Shown here: piece after piece, positions 13,666-20,818 of the stretch
How the letters are laid out: every line of letters starts with the position of its first letter
How positions within the stretch are numbered: position 1 is the stretch's first letter
NCBI GenBank assembly: GCA_013042795.1
Contig: JABDPK010000145.1
Coordinates: forward strand, 1 to 20,818
Direction: 5' to 3'
Source: Saprospiraceae bacterium
GTDB taxonomy: Bacteria; Bacteroidota; Bacteroidia; Chitinophagales; Saprospiraceae
DNA length: 20,818 nucleotides
Notes under the pieces: model-generated
Told to the model about the DNA's origin: nothing
Database searches by the model: none
Seen by the model: the letters and a program-made list of their open reading frames with translations, nothing else
Made by a program: the position numbers and the translations under genes

Positions 13666-16053
13666 TTATTCATCTTTTTCAGTGTATTCATCAGGCTTAT
13701 CTGATTTGCCTGAATCTTTCTTTGTATCAGTCTGATCGCCAGTAAGCATGGACTTGACTTCATCTTCAATATCTTTGATCTCTGAAGGCAAACCTTCAAC
13801 ATCTTCACTAGGATTGAGAATTAGTTCATCAAAAACTCTGACAACTCTGTTTGAGAATAAGCCAAGGTTTCTAAGCTCGCCAAGATGACTTAAGTAAAGA
13901 ACACTGTTTCTCGTTTTTACATTACGATTCTTAATTCTCTTAATCTGCTTTTTACGGATGTTTCTGGTCAGATTCACAAATGGTTTAAGATTGTCATATA
14001 CTTCATTAACAACGGCTATATCCTGATTCTTGTAAGCGGATGCGATCAGGTTATATCGTTTTTTAAGCATTTTTTGCATTGACATTAATTCATCTATCTG
14101 TTCGGGAAGAAGTGTTTGGTGGTTATTGTCAATATGATAAAGATTTCCTTCTACGATACTTAAGACGTTTTTTGCCATTTCATGGAGGTAATCAACAACC
14201 AGGATAAACATATGACCTGCTTCCAATTCTTGCTCCGGTACTCTGTCGAGTGCGTTATTGGATATTCCTTTCAATCGCCGAGCACTTTCAAGAACAGATT
14301 TTGCAGACTGATGCGCTTTGTTTAAATCCTCCAGGTCTTCATTTTGTAGTCCTTTAATGGAAAGTTCGATGAGTGAGTTAAATTGGGAGAAATAATTATG
14401 AACCTGTTTGCTGCTCAAGTTGATAATCTTGGCTTTTGAAAGTGTTCCTTCTTCAATAGTCTTCTCAATGGCCTCCTGTGCTTCCATACGCTTATGATGA
14501 AATTTGTGCGTTCTAAAAATGACGGCACCAGCAACAAGTACCATGATGATAACGGCTACAAATCCACCAAATTTGAATATAATTGCCATTATAAAGGCCA
14601 CTGTAAACGCAGAGAATGCTGTAAAGAACCAGCCTCCAATCACAGATAGTACACCAGACACCCTGTATACAGCGGAGTCACGTCCCCAGGCACCATCAGC
14701 AAGAGAAGTACCCATAAATACCATAAAGGTTACATAAGTTGTAGACAATGGAAGCTTAAGATTTGTTCCTATCGCAATAAGGATACTTGCAACGACCAAT
14801 GTAACCGAAGCCCGAATCATATCAAACTGAGGAGCTTCTTTACCTAATGCTTGTTTCCTGATTGTAAAAGGTGTCTGATCAAATTGATGATCTATGGAAT
14901 TTCGAATCCTGCGAGGCATGAAGTTGTTAACAGCTACGGCCATTTTGCCAAAATTACGTACCAATCTTCTTGACACAACGAAAGAAGAAAATCTTTCATA
15001 ACCTTCGTCTTGTCTTCCCAGGTCCAAAGACGTTTTAATTACAGATTTTGCTTTTCTTGATGTGTATAAGGTAATGACCATAATTATACCTGCCAATAAT
15101 AATAATAGGGTTGGTGTAGGCACTTTACCTGCCAGGCCATCCATTAATAATTGATCTCCTCCGGAAGAACCGGCATCTACATATATTTGATATGAATTAT
15201 AGCCTGCCAGAGGTACACCAATAAAATTTACAAGGTCATTTCCAGAGAAAGCCATGGCCAGAGCAAATGTTCCAACAAGTACCAGTACTTTCAGTATATT
15301 AACTTTAAATAGTCTATTCAACAGAAGTAGGATGAAGCTCCATCCTATAAAAGCAACCAACAAGATCATTCCTGTATTGTCAATGATAGATTTCTTGAGG
15401 TCACCACTCATAAATGAACTTCCTTTCGCGCCTTTTATTAGCATAAAGTAAGTAATGGCCATGATTCCAAAACCTCCCCAAATCCAGCCATATCTTTTTA
15501 TTCTTTTTTCATAGTCGAATGAAAACAGCAGCCGACTAAAATATTGTGCTATAACGCCGCAGGAGAATGCAATGACCACCGAAAGCAAGATCCCCGAAAT
15601 AATGGCCATGGCCTTTGCAGAATTAATATATTGGTACAGATGAAGTGCATCGGGATCAGTATAAATCTTGTAGATGGCAATTGCAACAGCTGCTCCCAGT
15701 AATTCAAAAACGATTGATACAGTTGTGGAAGTAGGCATTCCGAATGTATTAAAGGTATCCAGAAGTATAACATCCGTAATCATGACTGCAAGAAACAGGA
15801 TCATGATTTCATCAAAATAGAATAATTCAGGATGGAATATTCCTTTCCGTGCCACTTCCATCATACCGCTGGAAAATGTAGCTCCTACCAGGACTCCAAG
15901 AGCGGCAACAAAGATAATTACCTTAAAAGTTGCAGCTTTCGCACCAACTGCTGAATTCAGGAAATTTACTGCATCATTACTGACTCCTACAATGAGGTCA
16001 GAGATAGCAAGAATAAAAAGTATAATTACGAGAATAAGATAAATTGTAGCCAT
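13666..16053 (-). CDS. PiT-family inorganic phosphate transporter with PhoU-like C-terminal tail
   Basis: The product has 795 residues, far longer than the roughly 500 of E. coli PitA. Seen: the two inverted PiT signatures VSNDAVNF (24-31) and SGNDLVNF (270-277), the paired substrate-site motifs GMPTSTT (105-111) and LPLSTTYV (434-441), and about ten to twelve hydrophobic helices up to about 512. A soluble, helix-rich cytoplasmic region from about 520 to 760 follows (SSKQVHNYFSQFNSLIELSIKG, KSVLESARRLKGISN, VDYLHEMAKNVLSIVEG) resembling PhoU/DUF47, and the tail is acidic (KKDSGKSDKPDEYTEKDE). PiT proteins import phosphate, usually as a metal-phosphate complex, by cation symport. The fused PhoU-like part suggests built-in feedback control (inference). 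It is divergent from a second, unrelated phosphate transporter. Confidence 0.92.
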   Translation of the reverse strand: MATIYLILVIILFILAISDLIVGVSNDAVNFLNSAVGAKAATFKVIIFVAALGVLVGATFSSGMMEVARKGIFHPELFYFDEIMILFLAVMITDVILLDTFNTFGMPTSTTVSIVFELLGAAVAIAIYKIYTDPDALHLYQYINSAKAMAIISGILLSVVIAFSCGVIAQYFSRLLFSFDYEKRIKRYGWIWGGFGIMAITYFMLIKGAKGSSFMSGDLKKSIIDNTGMILLVAFIGWSFILLLLNRLFKVNILKVLVLVGTFALAMAFSGNDLVNFIGVPLAGYNSYQIYVDAGSSGGDQLLMDGLAGKVPTPTLLLLLAGIIMVITLYTSRKAKSVIKTSLDLGRQDEGYERFSSFVVSRRLVRNFGKMAVAVNNFMPRRIRNSIDHQFDQTPFTIRKQALGKEAPQFDMIRASVTLVVASILIAIGTNLKLPLSTTYVTFMVFMGTSLADGAWGRDSAVYRVSGVLSVIGGWFFTAFSAFTVAFIMAIIFKFGGFVAVIIMVLVAGAVIFRTHKFHHKRMEAQEAIEKTIEEGTLSKAKIINLSSKQVHNYFSQFNSLIELSIKGLQNEDLEDLNKAHQSAKSVLESARRLKGISNNALDRVPEQELEAGHMFILVVDYLHEMAKNVLSIVEGNLYHIDNNHQTLLPEQIDELMSMQKMLKKRYNLIASAYKNQDIAVVNEVYDNLKPFVNLTRNIRKKQIKRIKNRNVKTRNSVLYLSHLGELRNLGLFSNRVVRVFDELILNPSEDVEGLPSEIKDIEDEVKSMLTGDQTDTKKDSGKSDKPDEYTEKDE

Positions 16054-16269
16054 TGAGAGACTTGTTTTTGGTTTTTCATTATAAAATTAATTCCTGGTAG
16101 AAAAGTATGCTTTCCTACGATATAAATACCAATATGACTTCTAGATAAGCATCACTAAAATAGAATTAAATATGATGAAAACTTAATGTTATAATAACTT
16201 TTGATTAATATTATTTTTTATGTGTTCAATTCACTTTATAATTTTTTGATTGAATAATATCTGTGTAAT
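16054..16269. promoter_or_regulatory. Shared divergent control region of two phosphate transporters, with palindrome
   Basis: This is 216 bp of very AT-rich DNA between the divergent starts. A 22-nt inverted repeat GTAGAAAAG (16097-16105), TATG, CTTTCCTAC (16110-16118) matches at eight of nine positions and is a candidate operator. No exact TAnnTTTG was found in either direction; near matches occur (TAATTTTA on the minus strand, AACTTTTG near 16200 on the plus). Neither start codon has a convincing Shine-Dalgarno sequence. Confidence 0.45.
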
Positions 16270-18042
16270 ATGAATTATGGTTTTGGAGATATATTGACTT
16301 TACTTGGTTCGTTAGGATTGTTTCTTTACGGAATGAAGGTCATGAGTGATGCCCTCATGAAAGTGGCGGGTGATAAAATGAGAACCATCCTGGCTACGAT
16401 GACTGCCAATCGTTTTTATGCTGTTCTGACAGGTTTCATGATTACTTCTGTTATTCAGTCTTCTTCTGCTACAACCCTTATGGTAGTCAGTTTTGCCAAT
16501 GCTTCGTTATTGACGCTGGTTGAATCTGTTGGAGTAATAATGGGTGCTAATATCGGAACGACAGTTACCGCCTGGTTGATTACGATATTGGGATTTAAGG
16601 TGAGCATGAGTACGATTGCGCTGCCATTGGTGGGTTTGGGATTTATCATCCTTATGTCAAAGAAAAAGACAAGAAAAGACTGGGGTTATTTTATAATAGG
16701 ATTTGCCATTTTATTTATTGGCCTTCAATTTCTAAAAGATTCAGTTCCGGACATAAAGAACAATCCGGGCGCTCTGGAGTTTTTGGCGAAGTATACTGAA
16801 TTAGGTTACTTATCGGTATTGTTATTTCTAATTATTGGAACTGTCCTGACCTTGATTGTTCAATCTTCCAGTGCCACAATGGCTTTAACACTTGTTATGT
16901 GTAATGAAGGCTGGATTCCTTTTGATATGGCAGCTGCCATGGTGTTAGGGGAGAATATTGGGACTACAATCACAGCTAACCTCGCGGCCATTGTAGCCAA
17001 TTATAAAGCTAAACGTACAGCACGAGCCCACCTGATATTCAATATTATGGGTGTGATATGGATGATGGCATTGTTCTATCCATTTCTGAATGGAGTGGAT
17101 TGGTTCGTTAGCTCACGAAATGGAATTTCACCTTTTGTGGAAGCGACAGCCATTCCCGTGGCCATTTCTGTATTCCATACGGCATTTAACATTTTTAATA
17201 CACTCTTGCTTATAGGTTTAGTATATCCGATCGCCAAATTAGTGGAGTATATTGTCCCTGAAAGGATTGATCCTGAAAAAAGTATTGACCAACCCATGTA
17301 TCTGAACGATGCAGATCTTGACTATCCTCAGACTGGTCTTGTAGCACTTTACAGGGAGTCAGCGCGTTTATTTGAAAAAGCGGTATATAAAGTTATTTCC
17401 CACGGAATCCATGTGCATCGCAGGGACGTAGAATCTGAAAAGAGCTTAAAGGAAATTTTCCACAGAACAGAGTTAATGGATGTCGACATCGATGAACTCT
17501 ATTATAAAAGAATCAAATCAATATTTAATAAAATCGTTGAGTTTGCCACTAACCTTCAAAGCAATGCTGATTTAAATAAGAAAGAAATCAAAATGGTCAG
17601 GAATTTCCTGGTGGCAAACAGGCATATGGTGTCTATCGTAAAAGATATGAAACCATTAAACATGAACATGACCAAGTATATAGATTCAGATAATTTTCAT
17701 ATCAAATCAGAATACGATGGTATGAGGAAAATTATCCTGAAAGTCATACGTGAAATAAACGAGGTAAGGATAGCCAGGAAGCCAGAGAAACATATTAAAC
17801 GCCTCCAGAAGTTGAGAGACAGGGCTAAGAAAAGTGATGTGCTTATTGATGGTTCAATCAACAAATTGGTTCGAAAGGACCTTATCACAAATGAGATGGC
17901 CACTTCACTTATGAATGATAGTTCAATTGTCAGTAGAATCGTAAGCAATTTGTTATCAGTAGCAGAATTGCTTTACATAAAACATGATATGATATTGGAA
18001 GAGGAAGCACCAGTTGAAGCAGAAACAGAAATGCAAGAATAA
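16270..18042 (+). CDS. Na+/phosphate cotransporter (NptA/PF02690 type) with PhoU domain
   Basis: The product has 590 residues. Seen: two Na/Pi-cotransporter repeats, each with the hallmark QSSSAT (63-68 and 198-203) and GANIGTT / GENIGTT (92-98 and 227-233); hydrophobic helices up to about 325; and a C-terminal helical PhoU-like region (about 355-580: ALYRESARLFEKAVYKVISH, DELYYKRIKSIFNKIVEFATNLQ, RKDLITNEMATSLMNDSSIVSRIVSNLLS). Bacterial members such as YjbB in E. coli have this layout, and some act in phosphate export; others import with sodium. Direction here cannot be read from sequence. Pairing with the PiT gene suggests import and efflux or high- and low-affinity routes controlled together (inference). 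A short hairpin follows its stop. Confidence 0.93.
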   Translation: MNYGFGDILTLLGSLGLFLYGMKVMSDALMKVAGDKMRTILATMTANRFYAVLTGFMITSVIQSSSATTLMVVSFANASLLTLVESVGVIMGANIGTTVTAWLITILGFKVSMSTIALPLVGLGFIILMSKKKTRKDWGYFIIGFAILFIGLQFLKDSVPDIKNNPGALEFLAKYTELGYLSVLLFLIIGTVLTLIVQSSSATMALTLVMCNEGWIPFDMAAAMVLGENIGTTITANLAAIVANYKAKRTARAHLIFNIMGVIWMMALFYPFLNGVDWFVSSRNGISPFVEATAIPVAISVFHTAFNIFNTLLLIGLVYPIAKLVEYIVPERIDPEKSIDQPMYLNDADLDYPQTGLVALYRESARLFEKAVYKVISHGIHVHRRDVESEKSLKEIFHRTELMDVDIDELYYKRIKSIFNKIVEFATNLQSNADLNKKEIKMVRNFLVANRHMVSIVKDMKPLNMNMTKYIDSDNFHIKSEYDGMRKIILKVIREINEVRIARKPEKHIKRLQKLRDRAKKSDVLIDGSINKLVRKDLITNEMATSLMNDSSIVSRIVSNLLSVAELLYIKHDMILEEEAPVEAETEMQE

Positions 18043-18083
18043 TTTAAAAATTTCTTCTAAAAGCCAATAATAATGTCATAGCT

Positions 18084-18098
18084 GGATGTTGGACATCC
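18084..18098 (+). terminator. Short hairpin downstream of the Na/Pi cotransporter gene
   Basis: GGATGT (18084-18089), TGG, ACATCC (18093-18098) form a perfect 6-bp stem, extendable by ATAG/CTAT beyond a bulge, followed by the T-rich GTTGTCTATGTCTTTATAATT. It lies 41 nt after the stop and between convergent genes. It is weak for a terminator. Confidence 0.35.
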
Positions 18099-18138
18099 GT
18101 TGTCTATGTCTTTATAATTAATATGCAAGGATTTAATT

Positions 18139-18600
18139 CTACCAGGTATTCTTCTTCAGATCCTTTATCGCTCTCAGGATATCTCGCCTGCTGATCTGGC
18201 CGGCCAGGTAACCTTCATCATCCAGGATAATAAGACGCTTGTAAGTAGTCTGCAGAAAAATATTGGCGGCACCAACAATCGTGTCATTTACAGTAATAAA
18301 TTTCATGACCGAAGACATATACGAAGCAACAGTATCAGATCCTACCGGGTAATTATAATATGCGCTTCCAAACAGAACGTTCAGGCAATCCTTATCATCG
18401 ATCATACCTACAACCTGTTTTTGATCATTCAGCACAGGCGCACCGGTTATACTTTTTTTCAACAGGGTATCGATAACCTCGGTAATAGGGGTGTCTTCCC
18501 TGAATGTAATCAATTTAGTCGTCATGTATTCTGTGACTGACGGTGCATGTAGTTGTAAGTCTTTTTTCTCTTCAAATGCTTTATTCCTGAAATTCTTCAT
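18139..18600 (-). CDS. Two-CBS-domain protein
   Basis: The product has 153 residues consisting of a tandem CBS pair (a Bateman module). The first is VTEYMTTKLITFREDTPITEVIDTLLKKSITGAPVLNDQKQVVGMIDDKDCLNVLF (about 22-77, here in parts), the second VASYMSSVMKFITVNDTIVGAANIFL...KRLIILDDEGYLAGQISRRDILRAI (about 90-147). Both have the YMt/s...i.vnd.i.eA pattern and the G-x-I-s-x-x-D end. Such modules bind adenine nucleotides and regulate partners. No effector domain is fused, so it probably acts on a separate protein. It has its own candidate promoter and does not appear to be in an operon with the phosphate genes, which are on the other side of a convergent junction. Confidence 0.9.
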   Translation of the reverse strand: MKNFRNKAFEEKKDLQLHAPSVTEYMTTKLITFREDTPITEVIDTLLKKSITGAPVLNDQKQVVGMIDDKDCLNVLFGSAYYNYPVGSDTVASYMSSVMKFITVNDTIVGAANIFLQTTYKRLIILDDEGYLAGQISRRDILRAIKDLKKNTW

Positions 18601-18635
18601 AGCTTCAATTTATTGTGCGGGATTAATTAGTTGTT

Positions 18636-18666
18636 AAAAGATAATACATAAAGCGTTAAACGCAAA
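18636..18666 (-). promoter_or_regulatory. Candidate promoter of the CBS gene with palindromic spacer
   Basis: On the minus strand TTTG (18663-18666) is followed after 19 nt by TATCTTTT (18636-18643), seven of eight matches to TAnnTTTG, with transcription expected near 18629. An 11-nt perfect palindrome GCGTT-A-AACGC (18653-18663) lies within the spacer, overlapping one base of the -33 element, which would suit a repressor site. Confidence 0.45.
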
Positions 18667-18674
18667 TTATTACC

Positions 18675-18711
18675 AAAAATAATAAGGCAGACATAAAATA
18701 ATGCCTGCCTT
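18675..18711 (-). terminator. Rho-independent terminator of the cytochrome c gene
   Basis: Arms AAGGCAGACAT (18684-18694) and ATGCCTGCCTT (18701-18711) pair over 11 positions with one mismatch, with a 6-nt loop. On the minus strand the stem is followed by TTATTATTTTT (complement of 18685-18675 region). It begins 30 nt after the cytochrome stop codon and insulates the CBS gene. Confidence 0.8.
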
Positions 18712-18740
18712 TACCAAATAGTTAGTTTTGAACTGTTTAC

Positions 18741-19175
18741 TTACTCCTGTATAGACATAAGATATGCAATCAACTCTGCCATCTTACCCTTAATTTGTTT
18801 TTCTGTGAGATATTCTTCTTTGGAAAATACTTCTCCCCATATAGGCATTGCTCTTGTACCGTGTGCGCCTGACATCATCCTGCCATCAATGAGATCTGCA
18901 ATCTGAAGTATTGGAAAATCGGTTACACCACGAGAGTCCATGATCCTTGTCAGGTCAGCAGGTTGTGTTTTCAAAGTGTCAATTCGAATCCCGCGAGCAT
19001 CTTTACCATGGCAATCAACACAATACTGATCAAAATGAACTTTACCTTTTTGTGCCTGGGCAACCAATGAATTTTTTGGAGGTTTTGGATCACAGCTAAA
19101 TAATGCGATTAACATCATTCCGGCAAATAATGAAAGAATAATGCCCAGCTTCCCAAATCGTGGTGAATTTTTCAT
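18741..19175 (-). CDS. Monoheme c-type cytochrome, predicted lipoprotein
   Basis: The product has 144 residues. Seen: a basic start (MKNSPRFGKLGI), a hydrophobic stretch ending in the lipobox-like ALFSC with Cys28, then GKVHFDQYCVDCHGKDARG, which contains the CxxCH heme-binding site (CVDCH), and a downstream MPIW whose Met is the likely sixth heme ligand. The tail ELIAYLMSIQE is the usual last helix of class I cytochromes c. The protein should be tethered to the periplasmic face of a membrane and carry electrons; the partners are not visible, since neither neighbour is respiratory. It is a single gene with its own terminator. An AAAGGA sequence lies about 15 nt before the start. Confidence 0.9.
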   Translation of the reverse strand: MKNSPRFGKLGIILSLFAGMMLIALFSCDPKPPKNSLVAQAQKGKVHFDQYCVDCHGKDARGIRIDTLKTQPADLTRIMDSRGVTDFPILQIADLIDGRMMSGAHGTRAMPIWGEVFSKEEYLTEKQIKGKMAELIAYLMSIQE

Positions 19176-19270
19176 GACTTTGATTTTGTTCCTTTAATTT
19201 AATAAGCTTCAGTGAATTTGTTATACGATTGATGTCAATATGATTGATGATTTTAATCAACAAGCCGTTT

Positions 19271-20119
19271 TTACTCCTGGAATTCCGGGAATATCTTTTT
19301 GAATTTTTTAGTTATTGGAAGACTTACTTCAATTGGTTTTCCTGTAATCGGATGTATGAAGTCTAAGTTTTGAGCCATAAGATATAGCCCTTTGCCTTTT
19401 AACAAAAGACCTTTTTTACCATATTTTAAATCACCTAATATGGGCGTATCCAGCTCTGCCATATGAATTCTTAGCTGATGGCGGCGACCGGTGACAGGAA
19501 AAAGTCTGCATAGATTCAATTGACCAAACCTTTCGGATTTTACACTTGACACGAGTTCAACATGGCTTACAGCTTTTTTACCGTTTAACATATTGTCGAT
19601 CATACCGAATTCTCTCAGATCTCCAATGGTAATGGCGTAATATGTCTTCTTGATTTTGCGGGTGCTGAATAAGTCATTGAGACCATGCATGGCTTTGATG
19701 GTTCGGGCAAATATGACCAGGCCTGATGTCGGGTAGTCTAACCGATGTACAGAACATGGAACAGGTAAGGCATCTTTTTCCTTGCTTGGTTCTAAAATAT
19801 AAGATACGAAGTGGCTTAATGTCCTGGCTTTGTTACCACTTACTACAATTCCGGGAGGTTTATTAATGATCGCCAGAAATGGATCCTTGTAGACGATATC
19901 TATATCGATATCAGGTTTGATTCTTTGATGATCTGTTAATTCACCGTATAAATCGATCTTTTCTTTTCCTTTCAGAAAATCACCTGTATAGGATCTTTTA
20001 TCATTTATGAAAACAAGACCCTTTTTAATAGCTTTTTTAATACCTTTTCTTGAAGAGGTGTGGATAAAAATTCCCACAGCATAATCTGATAAACGCTGTG
20101 GTTCATTTAAGTCAGTCAC
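19271..20119 (-). CDS. RluA-family 23S rRNA/tRNA pseudouridine synthase
   Basis: The product has 282 residues. Seen: an S4-like RNA-binding N-terminus (about 8-60, RLSDYAVGIFIHTSSRKGIKKAIKKG), then the catalytic core with INKPPGIVVSG (about 85-95), the family signature HRLDYPTSGLVIFA from His125 with catalytic Asp128, and GRRHQLRIHM (211-220). These define the RluA/RluC/RluD class that isomerises uridine to pseudouridine in structured RNA. The target site cannot be deduced. The start is GTG at 20119; no ATG upstream fits before in-frame stops. It stands 53 nt after the Fic gene on the same strand and 95 nt before the cytochrome gene. Confidence 0.93.
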   Translation of the reverse strand: MTDLNEPQRLSDYAVGIFIHTSSRKGIKKAIKKGLVFINDKRSYTGDFLKGKEKIDLYGELTDHQRIKPDIDIDIVYKDPFLAIINKPPGIVVSGNKARTLSHFVSYILEPSKEKDALPVPCSVHRLDYPTSGLVIFARTIKAMHGLNDLFSTRKIKKTYYAITIGDLREFGMIDNMLNGKKAVSHVELVSSVKSERFGQLNLCRLFPVTGRRHQLRIHMAELDTPILGDLKYGKKGLLLKGKGLYLMAQNLDFIHPITGKPIEVSLPITKKFKKIFPEFQE

Positions 20120-20172
20120 GATATGGGATTCAAGGAGTATCAGTAGATGATTATTAAATGGTTTATTATGTA

Positions 20173-20769
20173 TTAATTTTTCGCAAATTCAATGAGCGGA
20201 ATAATATTTCCATTATCAGCTTTTTTCAAGGCTTCTATATATTTCTTTCGTGTTTCGTCAGCTTTAACCATATTTGATTGATGCCATGTAAATGTTTCGC
20301 GTTTAAATATGGACTCCATTATAATGTCAGCCATTAATCTTGAATGTCTTCCATTACCATTTGGAAAGCAATGAATTGTGACAATTCGATGTTTAAATCT
20401 TATTGCAATCTCTTCTGCTGAATATGTTTCATTATCAATCCAATAATTTATATCATCCAATAGTTTCTTTAGTTCAATTCCAATTTGGGTCCATATAATA
20501 CCCAGGTTCTTTTGTGAGTTTCTGAATTTACCGCCCCATTTCCATACATCACCAAACATCCTTTTATGTAATTTTTTGACAAATATTTCAGTCAGTATGA
20601 TCTGTCGATCCAATTTGGTCTCCATTGTCCAGGCTACAGCATTTTCTATGTTCAATTGTTCAAATTCATCCAGTTCACCCTTCGATGTAATCGAATTAAT
20701 CTTAAGTCCTTGTCTTTCTTCCTCATCCAGGGGAGTTTGTCCAAAATCATACTTAAATTCTAATCCCAT
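20173..20769 (-). CDS. Fic-domain protein, 'mobile mystery protein B' type
   Basis: The product has 198 residues. Seen: an N-terminal MGLEFKYDFGQTPLDEEERQGLK and ITSKGELDEFEQLNIENAVAW region, KLHKRMFGDVWKWGGKFRNSQKNLGI in the middle, and the Fic active-site loop HCFPNGNGRHSR at 133-144 with His133 and Arg141. These match the Fic family called mobile mystery protein B, which is known to be encoded directly after mobile mystery protein A, an HTH protein, often on mobile elements. Fic proteins typically transfer AMP from ATP to a target. The acidic residue normally at position 5 of the motif (HxFx(D/E)GNGR) is Asn137 here. A T28-x3-E32 segment loosely resembles the inhibitory (S/T)xxxE(G/N) motif but lacks G/N after Glu. 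The start ATG overlaps an upstream reading frame. Confidence 0.88.
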   Translation of the reverse strand: MGLEFKYDFGQTPLDEEERQGLKINSITSKGELDEFEQLNIENAVAWTMETKLDRQIILTEIFVKKLHKRMFGDVWKWGGKFRNSQKNLGIIWTQIGIELKKLLDDINYWIDNETYSAEEIAIRFKHRIVTIHCFPNGNGRHSRLMADIIMESIFKRETFTWHQSNMVKADETRKKYIEALKKADNGNIIPLIEFAKN

Positions 20770-20818
20770 AGTGATTTTCTAAGTTCATATTTTATCTCCC
20801 AGCTTAGGTCATTTATGA
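20760..20818 (-). CDS. C-terminal end of an upstream ORF, probably mobile mystery protein A
   Basis: A minus-strand frame enters from the right edge and reads INDLSWEIKYELRKSLWD before TAG at 20762-20760, overlapping the Fic gene's start by 10 bases in another frame. Only 18 codons are visible, so identity rests on context: the family of the downstream gene is normally preceded by an HTH partner, and such a long overlap is typical of co-translated toxin/antitoxin-like pairs. Confidence 0.45.
   Translation of the reverse strand, partial: INDLSWEIKYELRKSLWD

Overview
The window looks like chromosomal DNA of a Bacteroidota bacterium, perhaps from the Saprospirales/Cytophagales side. This is an inference from gene content and style: moderately AT-rich DNA, free-standing two-component-propeller (Reg_prop) repeats in a lipoprotein, many small exported or outer-membrane proteins, weak or absent Shine-Dalgarno sites, and several upstream sequences matching the Bacteroidota promoter pattern (TTG/TTTG near -33, TAnnTTTG near -7). 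No rRNA, tRNA, CRISPR array, transposase or phage gene was seen.

Layout. 1-934: the start of a methionine gamma-lyase/cystathionine gamma-synthase-type PLP enzyme (minus, runs off the left edge) diverges from an Lrp/AsnC regulator (plus). Their shared intergenic region carries AGGAA/TTCCT dyads. 935-1270: a low-complexity CAACC / CYTCAACY tandem tract that runs into the 3' end of the next gene. 1251-3029 (minus): an exported NTF2-like protein followed closely by a flavin-containing monooxygenase. 3159-6823: separate envelope genes, namely a Reg_prop lipoprotein, an outer-membrane beta-barrel protein, a membrane-anchored SGNH hydrolase and a second NTF2/SnoaL-like exported protein with a good terminator. 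6932-7253: non-coding repeats, a 22-bp duplication with a hairpin and three copies of a 47-bp unit.

7254-13429 (minus) is the most coherent system. It is a tightly packed six-gene operon: LolA-like periplasmic protein, two FtsX/MacB-type permeases, an ABC ATPase, an outer-membrane barrel and a CaiB/BaiF CoA-transferase. Gene junctions range from 4-nt overlaps to 8-nt gaps. Together the first five products could span inner membrane, periplasm and outer membrane, and I read them as a probable lipid or lipoprotein trafficking machine.

13666-18042: two unrelated phosphate transporters, a PiT-family permease and an NptA-type Na/Pi cotransporter, diverge from a shared 216-bp region with a 22-nt palindrome. 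Both carry long C-terminal regulatory tails. 18139-20119 (minus): a double-CBS protein, a lipoprotein cytochrome c and an RluA-type pseudouridine synthase, probably separate units. 20173-20818 (minus): a Fic protein of the 'mobile mystery protein B' type, overlapped by the last codons of an upstream ORF that is probably its partner A.

A recurring non-coding theme is a 16-mer close to AACTCNTYAACTNCTC. It sits at or just past the 3' ends of three separate minus-strand genes (1251, 5198, 7254), in tandem arrays at two of them.
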